Positions 1 to 13,656 of a stretch of DNA of 64,000 nt are shown in pieces. A program made the position numbers and the translations under genes. Source of the DNA: Dryas octopetala (lineage: Eukaryota; Streptophyta; Magnoliopsida; Rosales; Rosaceae); assembly GCA_963921425.1 (NCBI GenBank), contig OY992838.1, positions 18,055,244 to 18,119,243 on the forward strand. The letters run 5' to 3'. The notes beneath the pieces were generated by a model. The model saw only the letters and a program-made list of their open reading frames with translations. It did no database searches and was not told the origin of the DNA. The first letter of the stretch is position 1. Each line of letters begins with the position of its first letter.

Positions 1-780
1 CTAAACTATATTAATTACTCTATACATATATAAGTAATAAGTGTATAACGTATAGAACTATATAAGAATATAACCTCAATTGAAAGTTGAAAACTTGAAA
101 CCCCAATTAACTTGAAACCCCAATTTGACTCATAGTCAACTATAACCCTATACTATAATACAATTATAACCATATACCCTAAACTATATTAATTACGTTA
201 TACATATATAAGTAATAAGTAATAAGTATATAACATATATAACTATATAAGTATATAACCCCAATTGAAAGTTGAAAACATAAAACCCCAATTAGACTTA
301 TAGTCGACTATACTCTAATACAATTATAACCAAATACCCTAAACTATATTAATTACTCTATACATATACAAGTAATAAGTATATAACATATATAACTATA
401 TAAGTATATAACCCCAATTGAAAGTTGAAACCCCTTGAAACCCCAATGAAACCCTAACTAGACTCATAGTCAACTATACCTCTATACCCTAATACAATTA
501 TAACCATATACCCTAAACTATATTAATTACTCTATACATATATAAGTATATATATAACCCCAATTGAAAGTTGAAAACTTGAAACCCCAATTAGACTCAT
601 AGTCAACTATACCCTAATACAATTATAACACCAAAAATTATATTAATTTCTCTTTACATATATAAGTAATAAGTATATAATCCCAATTGAAAATTGAAAA
701 CATGAAACCCCAATTAAAAAATTACAATTGAAAATTGAAAACTTGAAACCCCAATTAAACAAATTACAATTACAATTTAC
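1..780. repeat. AT-rich tandem repeat, about 165-bp units
   Basis: The block CTAAACTATATTAATTAC recurs near positions 1, 180, 340 and 505, and in weaker form near 640. Each copy is followed by an ATAAGTATATAAC-like stretch, then CCCCAATTGAAAGTTGAAA, then a TAGTCAACTATA block. This gives four to five diverged direct copies of about 165 bp. It looks like a short satellite or an expanded subterminal repeat of a transposon; no gene is visible. Confidence 0.8.
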
Positions 781-1640
781 AATTAGTCAATTACACATAA
801 ACTGTTAAATTAAACACACAATGACACAAACAAATTACAATTACACACAAACACAAACAGTCAAACACGATCAAACTCAAACAGTCAAACACGATCAAAC
901 TCAAACAGATAAACACCCAACTTACCCAGCCACTTTCTCAGACTTCTCAGTTCTCACTTTCTCAGTCAAGTTGCGACGCCGCCGCGATCTCATCTCTCAG
1001 GTCTCACCCAGTCACTCAGTTAGCTCTCGATATGCTCATTCACCGACCCAGACTTCAGTTCTCACTCTCTCAGACAGTCAGACTTCTCACTTTCTCACTT
1101 TCTCACCGACCCAGCCAGCTCTCAATCTCTCAAACACCCAGCCAGCTCTCGATCTCTCACTTTCTCAGTGCCTCTCGATCTCTCACTCTCTCAGCGCCTC
1201 TCAATCTAGCTCTCGATCTCTCACTCTCTCAGCGCCTCTCGATCTCGATTTTGGAGGAAGACGAAGAGAGGTTCGATCCATGAGCTATGGGTCTGTGAGA
1301 ATCGCCATTTTCACTTAGTCACAGACTATCATCTCTCGTCTCTCATATCTCAATCTATTACAGTATTATTGATTTCGAGTTATGGGTTTGATTTAAGGTT
1401 TGATTTGGGGTTTGATTTGGGGATTTAGGGTTTGATTTGGGGTTAGGGATTTACTAATTTTCGGTTAGGGGTTAGGGATTTACTGATTTTACAGTAAAGT
1501 CAAACGATTGTTGTTGTCAAATCCAATTTGGGTTTTGTTTTTCATTAGAAATTTTTCTTTGGGGTGTATGTATTCAATCAAATGTTGTTCAGTGTCGAAT
1601 TTTACAATGGTTTGTTTCTTCATTTCTTGGTTGATTTGGG
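781..1640. other. Low-complexity stretch, no convincing gene
   Basis: Imperfect repeats of CAAACACGATCAAACTCAAA lie at 855-910. They are followed by a long CT-rich stretch (about 950-1245) built from TCTCACTCTCTCAGCGCCTC-like units, then GGTTTGATTTGGGG repeats (1385-1445). Open frames here are compositional (runs of Ser, Leu, Thr and Gln) and show no domain. Such CT-rich leaders are common in plant hAT elements, and a hAT end lies just downstream, so this may be the leader of that element. That link is inference. Confidence 0.5.
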
Positions 1641-1649
1641 GTTGTGAAT

Positions 1650-1860
1650 TATGAATCTGTTTGGTGGCTTGGTGCAGTGCAATTTTTGGTCCAGCCCCAA
1701 ACAGTGCACCGGACCAAACTGGAATTGTTACAGTTTAATTTGGTCCAGTTCTGGTGCAAAACGTACAGTTCTCAGCACCGGACCGGACTGGATAACCTCC
1801 ACCAGTCCAGTGCACGGTTTGGGGGGAGAACTGAATTGGACTGGACTATGCCCACCCCTA
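1650..1860. mobile_element. Right terminal region of a hAT-superfamily element
   Basis: The sequence carries many short GGACCGGACTGG / CCAGTCCAG-type subterminal motifs and ends in TATGCCCACCCCTA at 1860. Its reverse complement, TAGGGGTGGGCATA, is the classic plant hAT terminal inverted repeat. An 8-bp target duplication would be GTTCATGG (1861-1868), but the matching left end is not in the window. No transposase is visible, so this is a fragment or a non-autonomous copy. Confidence 0.65.
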
Positions 1861-2144
1861 GTTCATGGACCATTTTTGTATTTAATTCTAATTTATAATT
1901 TGTATTGTGTACAAATTTTTTTTCTTGTTGTCTTGGTTGTTTGGTTGATCTTTCAATTCTTTGGTCATTTCCTTGTTTGGCTTGATTGGTGGCTCTTTTG
2001 AAAAGAAAGGCACTTTATCTGTCATGGTGATCATATCACCATATATATGCTTTCAATTAGATCATTCAAATTGTAGAATAGTGTGAGATATATGGAGAGA
2101 GATCAGATTAGAGAGTTATTAATTAGTAAGACGTCTATGGCCTC

Positions 2145-2300
2145 CTTATATATATAACAGTAACTGAGAGAGAGAGAGCTTACAGATACAGAGAAACCAT
2201 GGCTGCCAAGGGGTTGGTTCGCAGGAGAAAACTCATGGTTTTTTTTTTTTTCTTCTTTTTATGAAGCTAACTACTCATATTTTACAAATTAAATGAAAGA
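2145..2300 (+). other. Possible truncated promoter and first exon
   Basis: A TATA-like TTATATATATAAC lies near 2145. A GA-rich leader and an ATG at 2199 in good context (AAACCATGGCT) follow. The frame reads MAAKGLVRRRKLM and then runs into a T-tract and a stop by about 2300. This may be the remains of a host gene's first exon. No family is recognised and no downstream exon was found. Confidence 0.2.
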
Positions 2301-2414
2301 CAAAGCTTAGAATGATTGTAGACCATAGGATTTTAAAATGTACGCATGACATCTTAAGATTAAAAACTTAGTAAAGTTAGGAGATTAGCTAGGTTAGGAA
2401 AGGATCCAAATCCA

Positions 2415-2594
2415 TACTTGTTAAAAACTTATATACTAAATTTTGATTTTAAATGATGTGTCAATATGCATGTTAGTAATTTAGTATTACTTGTTGTAAA
2501 TAAATGAGCCCATAAAGAACTCAATGATGAATCAATAAAATATTCTCATATCATTTGAGATTTAAATTTTGTACACAAATTTAGGGTTCATAAC
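2415..2594 (+). repeat. Dispersed repeat, copy 1 (second copy at 12364)
   Basis: About 180 bp from ACTTGTTAAAAACTTATATA through ATTTGAGATTTAAATTTTG match 12364-12542 in the same orientation with scattered differences. This copy ends exactly where the LTR at 2595 begins. Homology on one side only argues that the repeat was present before the LTR element inserted. Confidence 0.7.
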
Positions 2595-3261
2595 TGTTAA
2601 CCCGAAAACCCACGGCAAGATTCCGCTGAGAATCTTGATAAATAGCACTGTAGTCCTAGTAGTTACGAGGGCGTGCCACTGTTCTCGGCTGAGATGGCCG
2701 TAACAGATTGTTTGTTTGATTAGTCGTGTAATTTGTGCCGGATATGATTGATCTTTATTCTTTAATCAGGTGATTGTATGGCAAGCAAAGAACATGGACT
2801 GACCAAAGGTTCAAACTGCCTTGATCCTCAAGGACTTTTTAATCATCAAAATTTTTTGTGACTATGGCTTCAAACACATAAGTGCGATTGATATTTTGCT
2901 CAGTACTACAAAAAACGTAATATACAACGGATTTTATCCGTTGTGTAAGTTGCCAAAATACCGTCGTCTAATCGACCGACGTCTATTGGGATACCAATAG
3001 ACAACAGGTAATATCCGTTGTCTTGTAAACATTAACACAATGGTTTTAATTTAAAATCGTTGTATATACACCCTCAAAAACCAATGATTTAGGAGATACC
3101 GTTGTTGCGTACTTATCTAGACATCGATTTTTATTTAAAAACCGATGTGTACTAATAGGCGAGACAATGGTTTTTATACCCTAATGCAGCTATTTTACAA
3201 CTGTTTTAAGTATAAACACAAAGTGAAATAGTCATTAAGACAACGGTTTATGTATAATAAC

Positions 3262-3600
3262 CATTGTGTAAAATAACAATTTCAATTTGCTTTTGATGTA
3301 TATAATGCTTTGGTACATCGGTTTCTATTGAAAATCGTTGTAGGACGACACTTTAAACAACAGTTTTAACCATATAAACGTTGTACAAGATAATAATTTC
3401 AATTTGATTTTGATGTATATAATGCTTTGGTACAACGATTTCTGTTGAAAACCATTGTAGGACGACACTTAGTACAATTGGTTTTAACCATATAACCATT
3501 GTGTAAAATAATAATTTGAATTTGATTTTGATATATATAATGCTTTGGTACATTGGTTTTTTTCGAAAACCGATGCAATACAGCACTTAGTTATAGTATA
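3262..3600. repeat. Three subterminal tandem copies, about 119 bp each
   Basis: The block GATGTATATAATGCTTTGG recurs near 3295, 3411 and 3530 (as GATATATATAATGC in the last). Each copy is bounded by CCATTGTGTAAAATAA and GTAGGACGACACTT. This is a tandemly amplified subterminal region of the CACTA element. In such elements subterminal repeats are where the TNPA-type protein binds. Confidence 0.8.
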
Positions 3601-4439
3601 CCAATGCACGCTCATGGTTAGAATTAAACCAAAAGATACTTCATAAATATATGTAAGATTACATTGCATGATAGGTTCCATAAGTGTGATCAGTTGTACA
3701 AAAAATACATTCAGTCAAACTAGCTTAAAAGAAAAAAAAAAAAAAAAAAAAAAAACCAGCTTAACATAACACATTTACTTCCTTCAAACTTGACCCCGTA
3801 AGTCACAAGCATATGTATCCATATCTGCCAGCTTCTTACTGCCAACTACAATCAAAACAAAGCTAATAGGATACCAATGCAATGCAAAGCAATAGACAAG
3901 TCATATGCAAGCTCTAAATAGAAGAATTGAAAACACTATTATAATCCTTGATAATTTTGTATATTTACAGATCGATATCTTCTTAGATATAAGTGTTGTC
4001 CTTCCTTCTCCCCATACCCTTTTAAGTAGCTGTCCCAACTCCAAAGCTCTAAGAAAACTAACAAAGTTCCTGTAAAAGAGCACAAACACACACAAAGTCA
4101 CATTTAGATAAACTTCAAAGAAATTTCAAAAAGATACAAATATTCACTTATTTAGTCAAGTAAGAGAGTTTTGAAAGAAGGAAAATCCACTAACTTTTTG
4201 TATCTTGACTAAATATTGTTGGGTCTATGCATTTTTTTCATTGTTGGGTTTCTCATTTGCAGATAAGTGAATATTTTTATTTTTTTTAAATTTATGTAAA
4301 TGATCATCACTACAAAGTCTGTGCACAAATCATGTTTGGTCCATTTTCCTAGTGCCCAACTTATTATTTGAATAATCATGCAAGCTTTAAAATTTCATTC
4401 TGATCCAGCATTCAATCCCACAAGAAATTAGAATACAAA

Positions 4440-4615
4440 GCTGGGCTTGAGGTTCGGACCTCACCCTTCAGGACCGGACCTCCAGTAAGATTGGATTTAG
4501 AAATTTAGGTTTGAGGTCCGAACCTCACCCTAGAGGACCGGACCTCCAGTAAAATTGGTGTTTGAGACCTAGACTTGAGGTCCGAACCTTTCCTTTGAGG
4601 ACCGGACCTCCGGTG
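4440..4615. repeat. Three tandem copies of a 55-60 bp palindromic unit
   Basis: The unit TTGAGGTCCGAACCTCACCC followed by AGGACCGGACCTCC recurs three times. GAGGTCCG and its complement recur inside each unit, so the DNA can fold on itself. It lies inside the CACTA element. No gene is visible in the surrounding 3620-5880, apart from a poly-A tract at 3731-3752. Confidence 0.7.
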
Positions 4616-5883
4616 GCGAACTCAGTTTTCTGTTAACATGAAGCTGAGCAACCAAGACTAAACAAAAGGAAACAACATTTTGAACAACCAAAATACTGAT
4701 TCAACTAAAACCAAATCAATAAACAAACCCCATATCAATAAACAAAATCAATAAACTCGTATCAGTAAACAAAATCAATAAAGATCAACCAAAATAAATA
4801 AGCACATATCAGTAAACTCATATAAAAAAACCCATATAATTTACAAAATTAATAAACAAATCTCATATCAGTAAAACCCAATCAAAAATGTTTTGAACAT
4901 ACGTTGCCAATAAAATACAATCAGATCAAAAAGATATGATACAATAAATCAATTTAGATTTACATAAAATTAGTTCTAAACATTAGAAAGTAATAGGATT
5001 ATTTAGGCACCTTACCATCCACTCCAATTCTCAGTCCACATTTTGGGACTCTTTTGGGGTGAATTGATCACAGTAAAATCCATTCATGCAAGTGCTGATC
5101 TGTAAGTAGATACAACTCAGGAAATAAATAATAAATATTAACAATAGAAACTACAGTGAGCTAGCATGGGAATAGAAGCTTTAGTTTTTTGAGTGCAGAA
5201 GACATAAAACTCATACCTCAAATAGCAACTACGATGGTTAATATATTCTTGAACCAATGGAGAAATAATGCCAGTTAAAAAAATCTTATATGGCTCTCTG
5301 AAGATATTTATCACAGTCATCAAAGAAGAAACCAATACCTCTAAAATCAAAAGTAAAGTTTAAGAAATAAAGATATATCTCAGAAAAATGAAATAAATTA
5401 AGAAAATAATAAATTTGATTAGTGCACTGGAAAGAAGACAATGATAGACATTAGATTTTTTTTTTTTTTTGAAGTGTAAGAAAATAATTACAAACATTAG
5501 ATGCAGCTCCAAAATAATGTCAGACCCCCATTCTTAGAGTAAACAATAGACCACAATTCAAGATGGAGTTTAAGAAAGCACACTACACACTTACGGATAC
5601 TTGGTCTCCAAAGGATCCCCAGTTCTGGATTTCTGAAAAAAAAATGCAGATAACCGCCTTAATTAATCCAATCCGATACCAAAACCAACAAGTGAACATG
5701 TGTGTGCTTCCTTGCAGAAATGAGACACAGAACTTTACAACAAAGCAAAGAAGAAATACAAAAATGTGAAAGAAAAGAGGAAATAATGTGACGCCCCCAA
5801 GTACCTCATAAAACTACAGGCATTGAATACCAAAAATACAAGTAATCAAGAAGGGCCAAAATTTCCAAGATCTACCTGCTAAC

Positions 5884-6120
5884 CCGGCCTGTGTGTCCAA
5901 ATCGATGGATATAGTTTTCTATATCACGTGGAGGTTCACACTGAACCATAAACAATAAACGTAAGTACTTGAGGCATGGATAAATATTACAAAGCTTCCA
6001 AATATGCACATAACAGACCTGGATAATTAATTGTACATCATTGATATCCAATCCACGTGCTACCATAGTAGTGGCTACTAATGTCAAGAACTTGCTAGAC
6101 CTGAAACCAGCAAGTGTGAC
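5884..6120 (-). pseudogene. Captured fragment of an RH7/PRH75-like DEAD-box RNA helicase
   Basis: Two exons on the minus strand are separated by a GT-AG intron. Exon a (6019-6120, 34 codons) encodes VTLAGFR...LVATTMVARGLDINDVQLIIQ, which includes helicase motif V (ARGLD). Exon b (5884-5940, 19 codons) encodes CEPPRDIENYIHRFGHTGR, which is motif VI (family form HRxGRTGR). The junction is in phase and matches the DVQLIIQCEPPRD block of plant RH7/PRH75-type nucleolar helicases. Only this piece of the C-terminal helicase lobe is present. Motif VI has H in place of the second conserved R, and exon ends are followed by intron sequence. It is a transduplicated gene piece inside the CACTA element, not a working helicase. 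Confidence 0.85.
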
Positions 6121-6906
6121 CTGATCGAAAGTAACAGAAGCCAAAGGAACAAAACAGATTTTGGGATTAGAGAAACAACAATATGAGCTTTACTAAAAAG
6201 AACTATCAAAAGTAAAGTCAAGGACCCTGAAATTGCATACTTCACGTTGCAATACTACTCATCAAGTCATCTTCATGGTTAACAAGGACTTTTGGCCAGT
6301 ACGTACGTATATATAACGATATTTCTTTTTTGGTACACCACTTCATCGATATTTCATTATGATATATATAGTTGGAAGAGAGCATATATATACTTCAATT
6401 TGTACACAATTTCATTAGTTGAATCGATTCTTCAACTTACAAATTTCACTAGTAGTGGTTGAATTTAACGTACATAAACAAAGTACTAATCTAGGGATGT
6501 CTCTCTTGACTAATTTTTGTCCTCTTTCACAAGTAAAGCATGACGACCCTCTCTTTCAATTTTGGTAATTCTTCCGGCCCGGGTTATAACATAGTACAAA
6601 AAACCAAATACTTTAATGTCATGGGGTGATTTTAATCCACTTCTTCTTTTGGGACAGAAGAAGCACTTCGTTGAAACAATAGATCAGTAAATTGATTTAA
6701 AAGAAAAAAGTTGGCAGCCCCTTTTTTTACTTGAAAAGATATATAATATTGGATATTACATTCACCATTTACAAAACAGATATAAATGTATGTTATTGCT
6801 GCTCCCTCTTTAACCAAAACAGAATGTTTGACCCAAAAAATCATCCAAAATTGTACAGAAACAGAACAAAAAGTCTTTTACATGACAAATATTACTCTTG
6901 GGGATT

Positions 6907-7122
6907 GAAGCAAATAACACTAGAATCCTTATTATTTAAATCAAACACCAACTAAGAATATTGTCAAATATGATATGGAAGTTGAAACAAATAACATAGA
7001 AACCTTTATATTCAAATCAAGTAGCAACTAGAGTTGTCAAATATGATTGCATGGTGGCTGTAACAAATAACACTAAAAAGCTTATTATTCAAATCAAACA
7101 CAACTAACATTGTCAAATATAA
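6907..7122. repeat. Three tandem copies, about 77 bp each
   Basis: Units start near 6907, 6983 and 7061 with G(A/T)A(A/G)CAAATAACA and end with TTGTCAAATAT. The third copy is the insertion site of the MITE at 7123; its TCAAATATAA end supplies the target duplication. Confidence 0.7.
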
Positions 7123-7526
7123 GGCTTTATTACACTTTACCCACCTGAACTTTGCAGTCGATCTCACTTCACCACCTAAAAAAAAAATTGTGTCAGTTTA
7201 CCACCTAAATTAAAAATTTGTTGCAATATACCACCTCTAGCTCATTTTGTCTAAACTTTTGTTGAAAAAAAATGTGTGTTGGTCTTTTCAAGTTAGTTTC
7301 TATTGTGTCAAAGTGGATGAAATGTATAAAAACCATTTTTATTCTAACAATAGGAACTTTAAAAAGATCAAAATACTCTTATTTTTAACAAAAATTTAGA
7401 CAAAATGAGCCAGAGGTGGTACATTGCAACAAATTTTTAATTCAGGTGGTAAACTGACACAATTTTTTTTTTAGGTGATGAAGTGAGATCGACCCAAAAA
7501 TTCAGGTGGGTAAAATGTAAAAAGCC
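7123..7526. mobile_element. Mutator-like MITE with 9-bp target duplication
   Basis: 404 bp. The left terminus reads GGCTTTATTACACTTTACCC; the right terminus is its near-perfect inverse (GGGTAAAATGTAAAAAGCC). The inverted arms extend inward for about 100 bp through CACCTGAA, GATCTCACTTCACCACC and ACAAATTTTTAATT. An exact 9-bp duplication CAAATATAA flanks it (7114-7122 and 7527-7535), the size made by Mutator-type transposases. It has no coding capacity. A truncated relative lies at 16916. Confidence 0.9.
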
Positions 7527-7821
7527 CAAATATAATTGGTAATTTGGTATCCCCAAAGCATAATTCCCAAGATTCCTGTCCATATCTAATACAGGGTCGA
7601 ACATATAATTAGTACAAAACGTAGGAAAATACCTCAGAGGGAGAAAAACATAAACTTGACTATAAAAACCCAAAATTTCAAGACAAAAATCCCAATACTT
7701 CAGACCCTAGAACACGCCCAATTCCAAGATCCCAAATAAAATGCAGAAAACCCATCAACCCAGCCAAAAATAATGCATTTACCCACTACCCAAAGCCTTA
7801 ATTTTCCATTAGCCCCAACTA

Positions 7822-8221
<400 letters not shown>

Positions 8222-8308
8222 CTTCAAGCTCAGAGCAGAAGACCAACGAAGATGAAGAGAGAGAGTTGGAGATCGTTTCGGTATTGAAGAGAAACAAAGA
8301 GATCTAAG

Positions 8309-8345
<37 letters not shown>

Positions 8346-8604
8346 TGTTTTTTTAAGTGGGAGGAGAGAGAGCGTGGTTTTTTTATTTTATTATTATTAT
8401 TTTTTCACTTGCCCAACACAACGATTTTGCCTAATACTATTGTGCATAATCATTTTGGAAAAACCATCAAACCAAATACCATAGGATAATGTACCTTCAT
8501 ATAACGGTTTTTAAAAAACCGTTGTGTGGTAAATTAAGATAACGGACAAAACAAGAACCGTTGTCTATTGACCGATGTCTATTTACATTATTGTAGTAGT
8601 GGCT

Positions 8605-10236
8605 TGGTGATTGGATGCATAATGCAATAATAAACCTTAATGAAAAACATATGCACAATCTGGTTTTCTTGGAAACGAGATACAATGGTAGTTCTAACAA
8701 TGAACTTCATGATAAATACATGGAACTTAACTGTCAAAACTTAAAGGAAAATCAATACCAAGGAGGAAACCTTAGCAAAGCTACAAACAAGAAATGGTAA
8801 AGCTTAAGAACTTGAAAATAATCAAATACTTAAAGTTTCTGAGTATTTGACTGAGAGGCTGAGGAATTTTGAGGTTGAGAAGATGACGATCTTGAGAATT
8901 TGGAGAAAATTTGATGAACTTTAGAAGCTGAGGGGTTAGATCTTGTTTTCAAGATTTGTATGTTTTTTTTTTTTTTTTGTTGATCGTGAATCCTTCTTCT
9001 ATTGGATTCTTCCCCTTTTATACTTGCATTTTCTAAGTGTGAATGCTCCAATTGTGCTGCCTGTCTTGGGAACCTTTTCCTGACCAACTCTGCATGCCCA
9101 GCGGTGGAAGCTATCTTTGAAACTTGTTCAAACAGTTTCAGTCTCACATATATTCTTTTTAAAACTTGTTCCTGACTAAAATGTCACCTCCAATTGTTTG
9201 GGGCCGTCATTATGCTTCTTAGGAGCTGTGTCAATACTCTCTAGCTGCTCAATCTATCGCATGACAATCGTTGATAATTCTAAATTTTGACAAAAAGATG
9301 CTTCTTTGTTCTGCTTTTCGGTGAAGAGTTGATGAAGCTATTCCTTGCCAAAAGAGAGAAAGTACGTACACTTGGTAATTTTTGAAAGTTGTTCTTTCGG
9401 CGAGAGAGACTCGCCAAGAACTGTCTGATTTGATTTGAAAGCGCACACGATGATCTTTGTCCACGTGGCACCTTATTTTGGACAACACATGGCGGCTTCC
9501 TCAAGGGTTGGGCTCATGAGTTGGGCCAACATTTGAACATAAGCTGAGTTTGGACATTGGGCCTTTGTGAATTTGGGCTTGTCTATGCCTTTAGCCCAAT
9601 ACCAAATCCCGGTGTAAACATTTGCCTCCCATTTCCTTAATCTTTGGCTATTTCGCCGAGTTGATTAAGGAAATGTGGAACACTCTTCAACTGCTTTTCT
9701 TTCGGCCAAGTAGATTACGGCAAGAATAGCAACCATATCTACTCTGTGACAAGATATCAAATCTTTAATAGAGGAACTGAAATTTTTCCTACCAGCTGCC
9801 CTTACCTTCCAAACAAGAATATTTATCATAAAAATATGAAAAAGAAGTAAGGAGAACAAAGGCTATGAGCCCATCAATATTCCATTATTAATTCCATCCC
9901 CCACACAGGAGGAAGGAGTAGCACAAACCATGACAAAGTGCAAAGCTGCGCCAGACTTCTTCTGCTGTCCCTCTTAACTATCAAGGACATAAGAAAGCAA
10001 TGGATCCAAAGGACTCTATATTATTTTGAGAAATAGCTCCAGAATCAATGATTGGGAGGGCCAAGGCTAAAGATAGCAGTACCCTGCTCATAATTTGGTG
10101 CATAATACATTTCTGTAGTGACAAAAGAAGGACCAAGATCCACCCCTTTGCCGTTTCCAGAGCCATTCTGCATAGGCCTTCTTAACAAATTAAACGTCTC
10201 CCTTGCCAACTGCATAGACTCAGCCCGAGAAAGAGT
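8605..10236. other. LTR interior and unassigned DNA
   Basis: 8605-9620 is the upstream part of the LTR described at 2595. 9621-10236 is adjacent internal or flanking sequence with no recognisable domain. The minus-strand frame at 8830-9147 is Ser/Lys/Gln-rich and lies downstream of the LTR TATA box, so it may simply be LTR leader. Confidence 0.4.
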
Positions 10237-11330
10237 TTAAAGAGGAGCATACTTGATAGGGGATTTTACAACAAAATTTTTGACAACAGGAAAAGAGAGA
10301 CTTCCATGTGGAGACACAACCTTCTTGCCAGAAGATTTGGAAGCAGACCCTTTAGCAATACTTTTATTACCCTGCCCCACTTTAGGAGCACTACTCTTAA
10401 CCTTACCATTAGAGTTATCATCCAGAGCCTTTCGACCCCCCCTTGTTACCTTACCTTGGGGTCCAGTACTTTTTTCCCACATTATTTCGAACCTTGGAAG
10501 CCCAGGAATATCTTTCTTACTAGCATATTGCCCAATGAAACAAGCCCCAGAGTCATCTTGAGCTAGTGCATTAAAGCTAGAGCCACTGGCTCCAGTTCCA
10601 TAATTAACAAGACCATCCACTTCAACAGGCTTTTTCCTAGGTCTCCCTCTCATTTTAGGCTTCATCCATTCACCATGGATGAGAGTGATAGTAGGCTCAC
10701 TAACCTGCACCTTCTCAGTAGCGTCACCAAGATCCTTCATAGCAATATCCTTATTAATACCAACCTCACCTTCCACAACGTTAGGAACATCATTTGGATA
10801 AATATTAGACTTCGCAGTCCAGGTGCACTGCTCTCTAGCATTACCTCCCACAATCATAGCATATTTCAGGCAACCGATCATATTCCCAATTATACAATAA
10901 ACTATTGATTTGAATAAAAGCCTCAAGAGGCTTGGTGAGATCCATTTCAACAAAAATTCTTGCAAATTTGTCTCTAGGGCAAGAATTTGTGAGAATGTCA
11001 ATTTTCAACAGTTTACCCAAGGTATTCCCCACTTTCTTCATAACCCAGGTGTTGGAAAACTCCATTTGAGCCCCTAGAAATTTGAATCCAAACTGCCATC
11101 CTTTCAATAGTATTAGATCGAGGACAGAATCCTGCCCTCCAGTGTTGAATGGTCAAATAATTTCCAGCAATAATCGAGGGGCCACCTGTTAACACAAATT
11201 GTCTATCCTCTTCTAAGTCAAATTGGGAAATATAGTAACCATTAGGAAGATCAGTAAGGAGCTACGCAATGGTAGTCCATCTGAGATAAATTGTCAAAAT
11301 TGTACCTAGACTAGATCCTTCGCCCGGCAG
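10237..11330 (-). pseudogene. Decayed LINE ORF1 (DUF4283 / zinc-knuckle type)
   Basis: Minus-strand frames read in order: LPNGYYISQFDLEEDRQFVL, TGGPSIIAGNYLTIQHW, KFARIFVEMDLTKP, ICYDCGR and a basic Ser/Lys/Gly-rich tail with KMRGRPRKKP. This is the DUF4283 plus CCHC-type knuckle layout of ORF1 in plant L1-type LINEs, which binds the element's RNA. The reading frame shifts twice, near 11100 and near 10870, and a stop precedes the LPNGYY segment. The knuckle is also damaged. No endonuclease or reverse transcriptase was found to the left, so only an ORF1 remnant survives. Confidence 0.75.
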
Positions 11331-11631
11331 TCCTAGAGGAGAATGTTACGGCTTGAAATGGAAAATCATTCTCATTCTTATTACAGTTTATTAAACAAAC
11401 CTTTAATTGATACCATATATTGGTATATGGAGGATTGCTCTGGAGTTAGTAAGCCCAAATTGATTGTAGCAAGTTCCTTTTAATTGGGCTTTAGACTTCG
11501 TCCCATGTAACCATAAAAGCAAAAAAATGGGTCTTGATCAAGTGAATTTTTAGTATGTGGGAGCAATTATACTTGGCTTGAGTGAATTTTGACAAGAGTT
11601 TGAGATAATTTTGACAAGAGTTTCCTTATTG

Positions 11632-12314
11632 TTTTTTTTTTTTTGATAAAGTAATAACATTGCATTAAAACAGCCAAAAAGGTATAGAAAATACAAAGTT
11701 ATGGCAAAAAGCCCTACAACAATAAGGCCAACAAGCTAAACGCTTACAACAAAATAAGAACCCAATCTCGTAACATCAGCATTGAGCAGACACTACAACC
11801 GCCAAACAGAGCTATCGAGGCATTGTAGAAATTAGCGAAGTAGTCTCGTTTGGGTCCACAATCAGACAGTAGTAATTGGCAAGACCGGTACGAGCATAGT
11901 GACACCTCTACACCTTGTGACGAGAACTAGAGACAAACTAGAAGAAAAATCTTCAGAGAGCAACTAGGCATTGCTAAAGTAGGATCTGAAGACACACAAC
12001 ACATAGATCGCGCACAACGCCACAGACAGACCAACTTGAGCGATCGGAAAAGCTCTCCTTTATTAAGAAGAAAAAACTCTCACATGGAGAGATGAAAAAG
12101 CTCTCAAAAAGAGGGAGGAGAGTATCCCTTTAGTACAAACCAAAATAACAAATAAAGAAGAAAAGGAGAAGGGAGAGGCGGGGGTAGGAGCAGTAGGCCT
12201 GTGAGGAACATAGGAGCCACCGTCCCCACCCCTGGAAATACTTGGCTGAGAGAGATAGGGTTGAGGAGAGAGAAGAGATAGTTTGGGGGGTGGCGGCTAG
12301 GGTTTTTTTTATGT
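11632..12314 (-). mobile_element. Short poly-A retroelement (internally deleted LINE or SINE-like)
   Basis: On the minus strand this 683-bp unit starts with CCTAGCCGCCACCCCCC-type GC-rich sequence near 12305 and ends ATTACTTTATC plus a poly-A tail (T-tract at 11632). It is flanked by a target duplication GAGTTTCCTTATTG (11618-11631) and GAGTTTCCTTAATTG (12315-12329), with one indel. A long target-site duplication and a 3' A-tail mark it as target-primed. No reverse transcriptase is present, so it moved in trans. Confidence 0.75.
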
Positions 12315-12363
12315 GAGTTTCCTTAATTGGTTGGAGTGCTTATTATGTATACTCTCCTGATAA

Positions 12364-12542
12364 ATTTTATACTTGTTACAAACTTATATACTAAATTTTG
12401 ATTTTAAATGATGTGTCAATATGCATATTAGTATTACTTGTTGTAAATAATTGAGCCTAGCTAAAGAACTTAGCTATGAATCAATGAAATATTGCCATAT
12501 CATTTGAGATTTAAATTTTGAACACAAATTTAAGGTTTCTAA
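12364..12542 (+). repeat. Dispersed repeat, copy 2 (first copy at 2415)
   Basis: Same orientation as 2415-2594. The homology runs from ACTTGTTACAAACTTATATA to ACACAAATTTAAGGTTTCTAAC and then stops. No coding sequence is visible in 12330-12795. Confidence 0.7.
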
Positions 12543-12795
12543 CATACAATTAATACTCCTTAAGAAATAAGGCCCACGTGATGTGCAATTGAAACTGCAT
12601 ATTATAATATTATTACAAAATTTCTAACAAACACTTGTTTAATTCCCACTTAGCATAATTTAGTGATGAACATCACTACTTGATAAATCAAACTAGCTAT
12701 GAGATACTGGACAAAAAAAAAAAAAGCTATTACATTTATTTTCATTGAAAGTACTTCACAATCAAACAAATACAAGCAGATGGAAGAAGCTCTCA

Positions 12796-13656
<861 letters not shown>

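Noticed and set aside
821-1318. Open frame of 165 codons in CT-rich DNA
   Set aside because: The product is Ser/Thr/Gln-rich repeat translation, two frames are open at once and no domain or splice context is visible.
5138-5350. Minus-strand frame as a third captured gene piece in the CACTA element
   Set aside because: It reads plausibly as protein but I cannot name a family and found no matching exon next to it.
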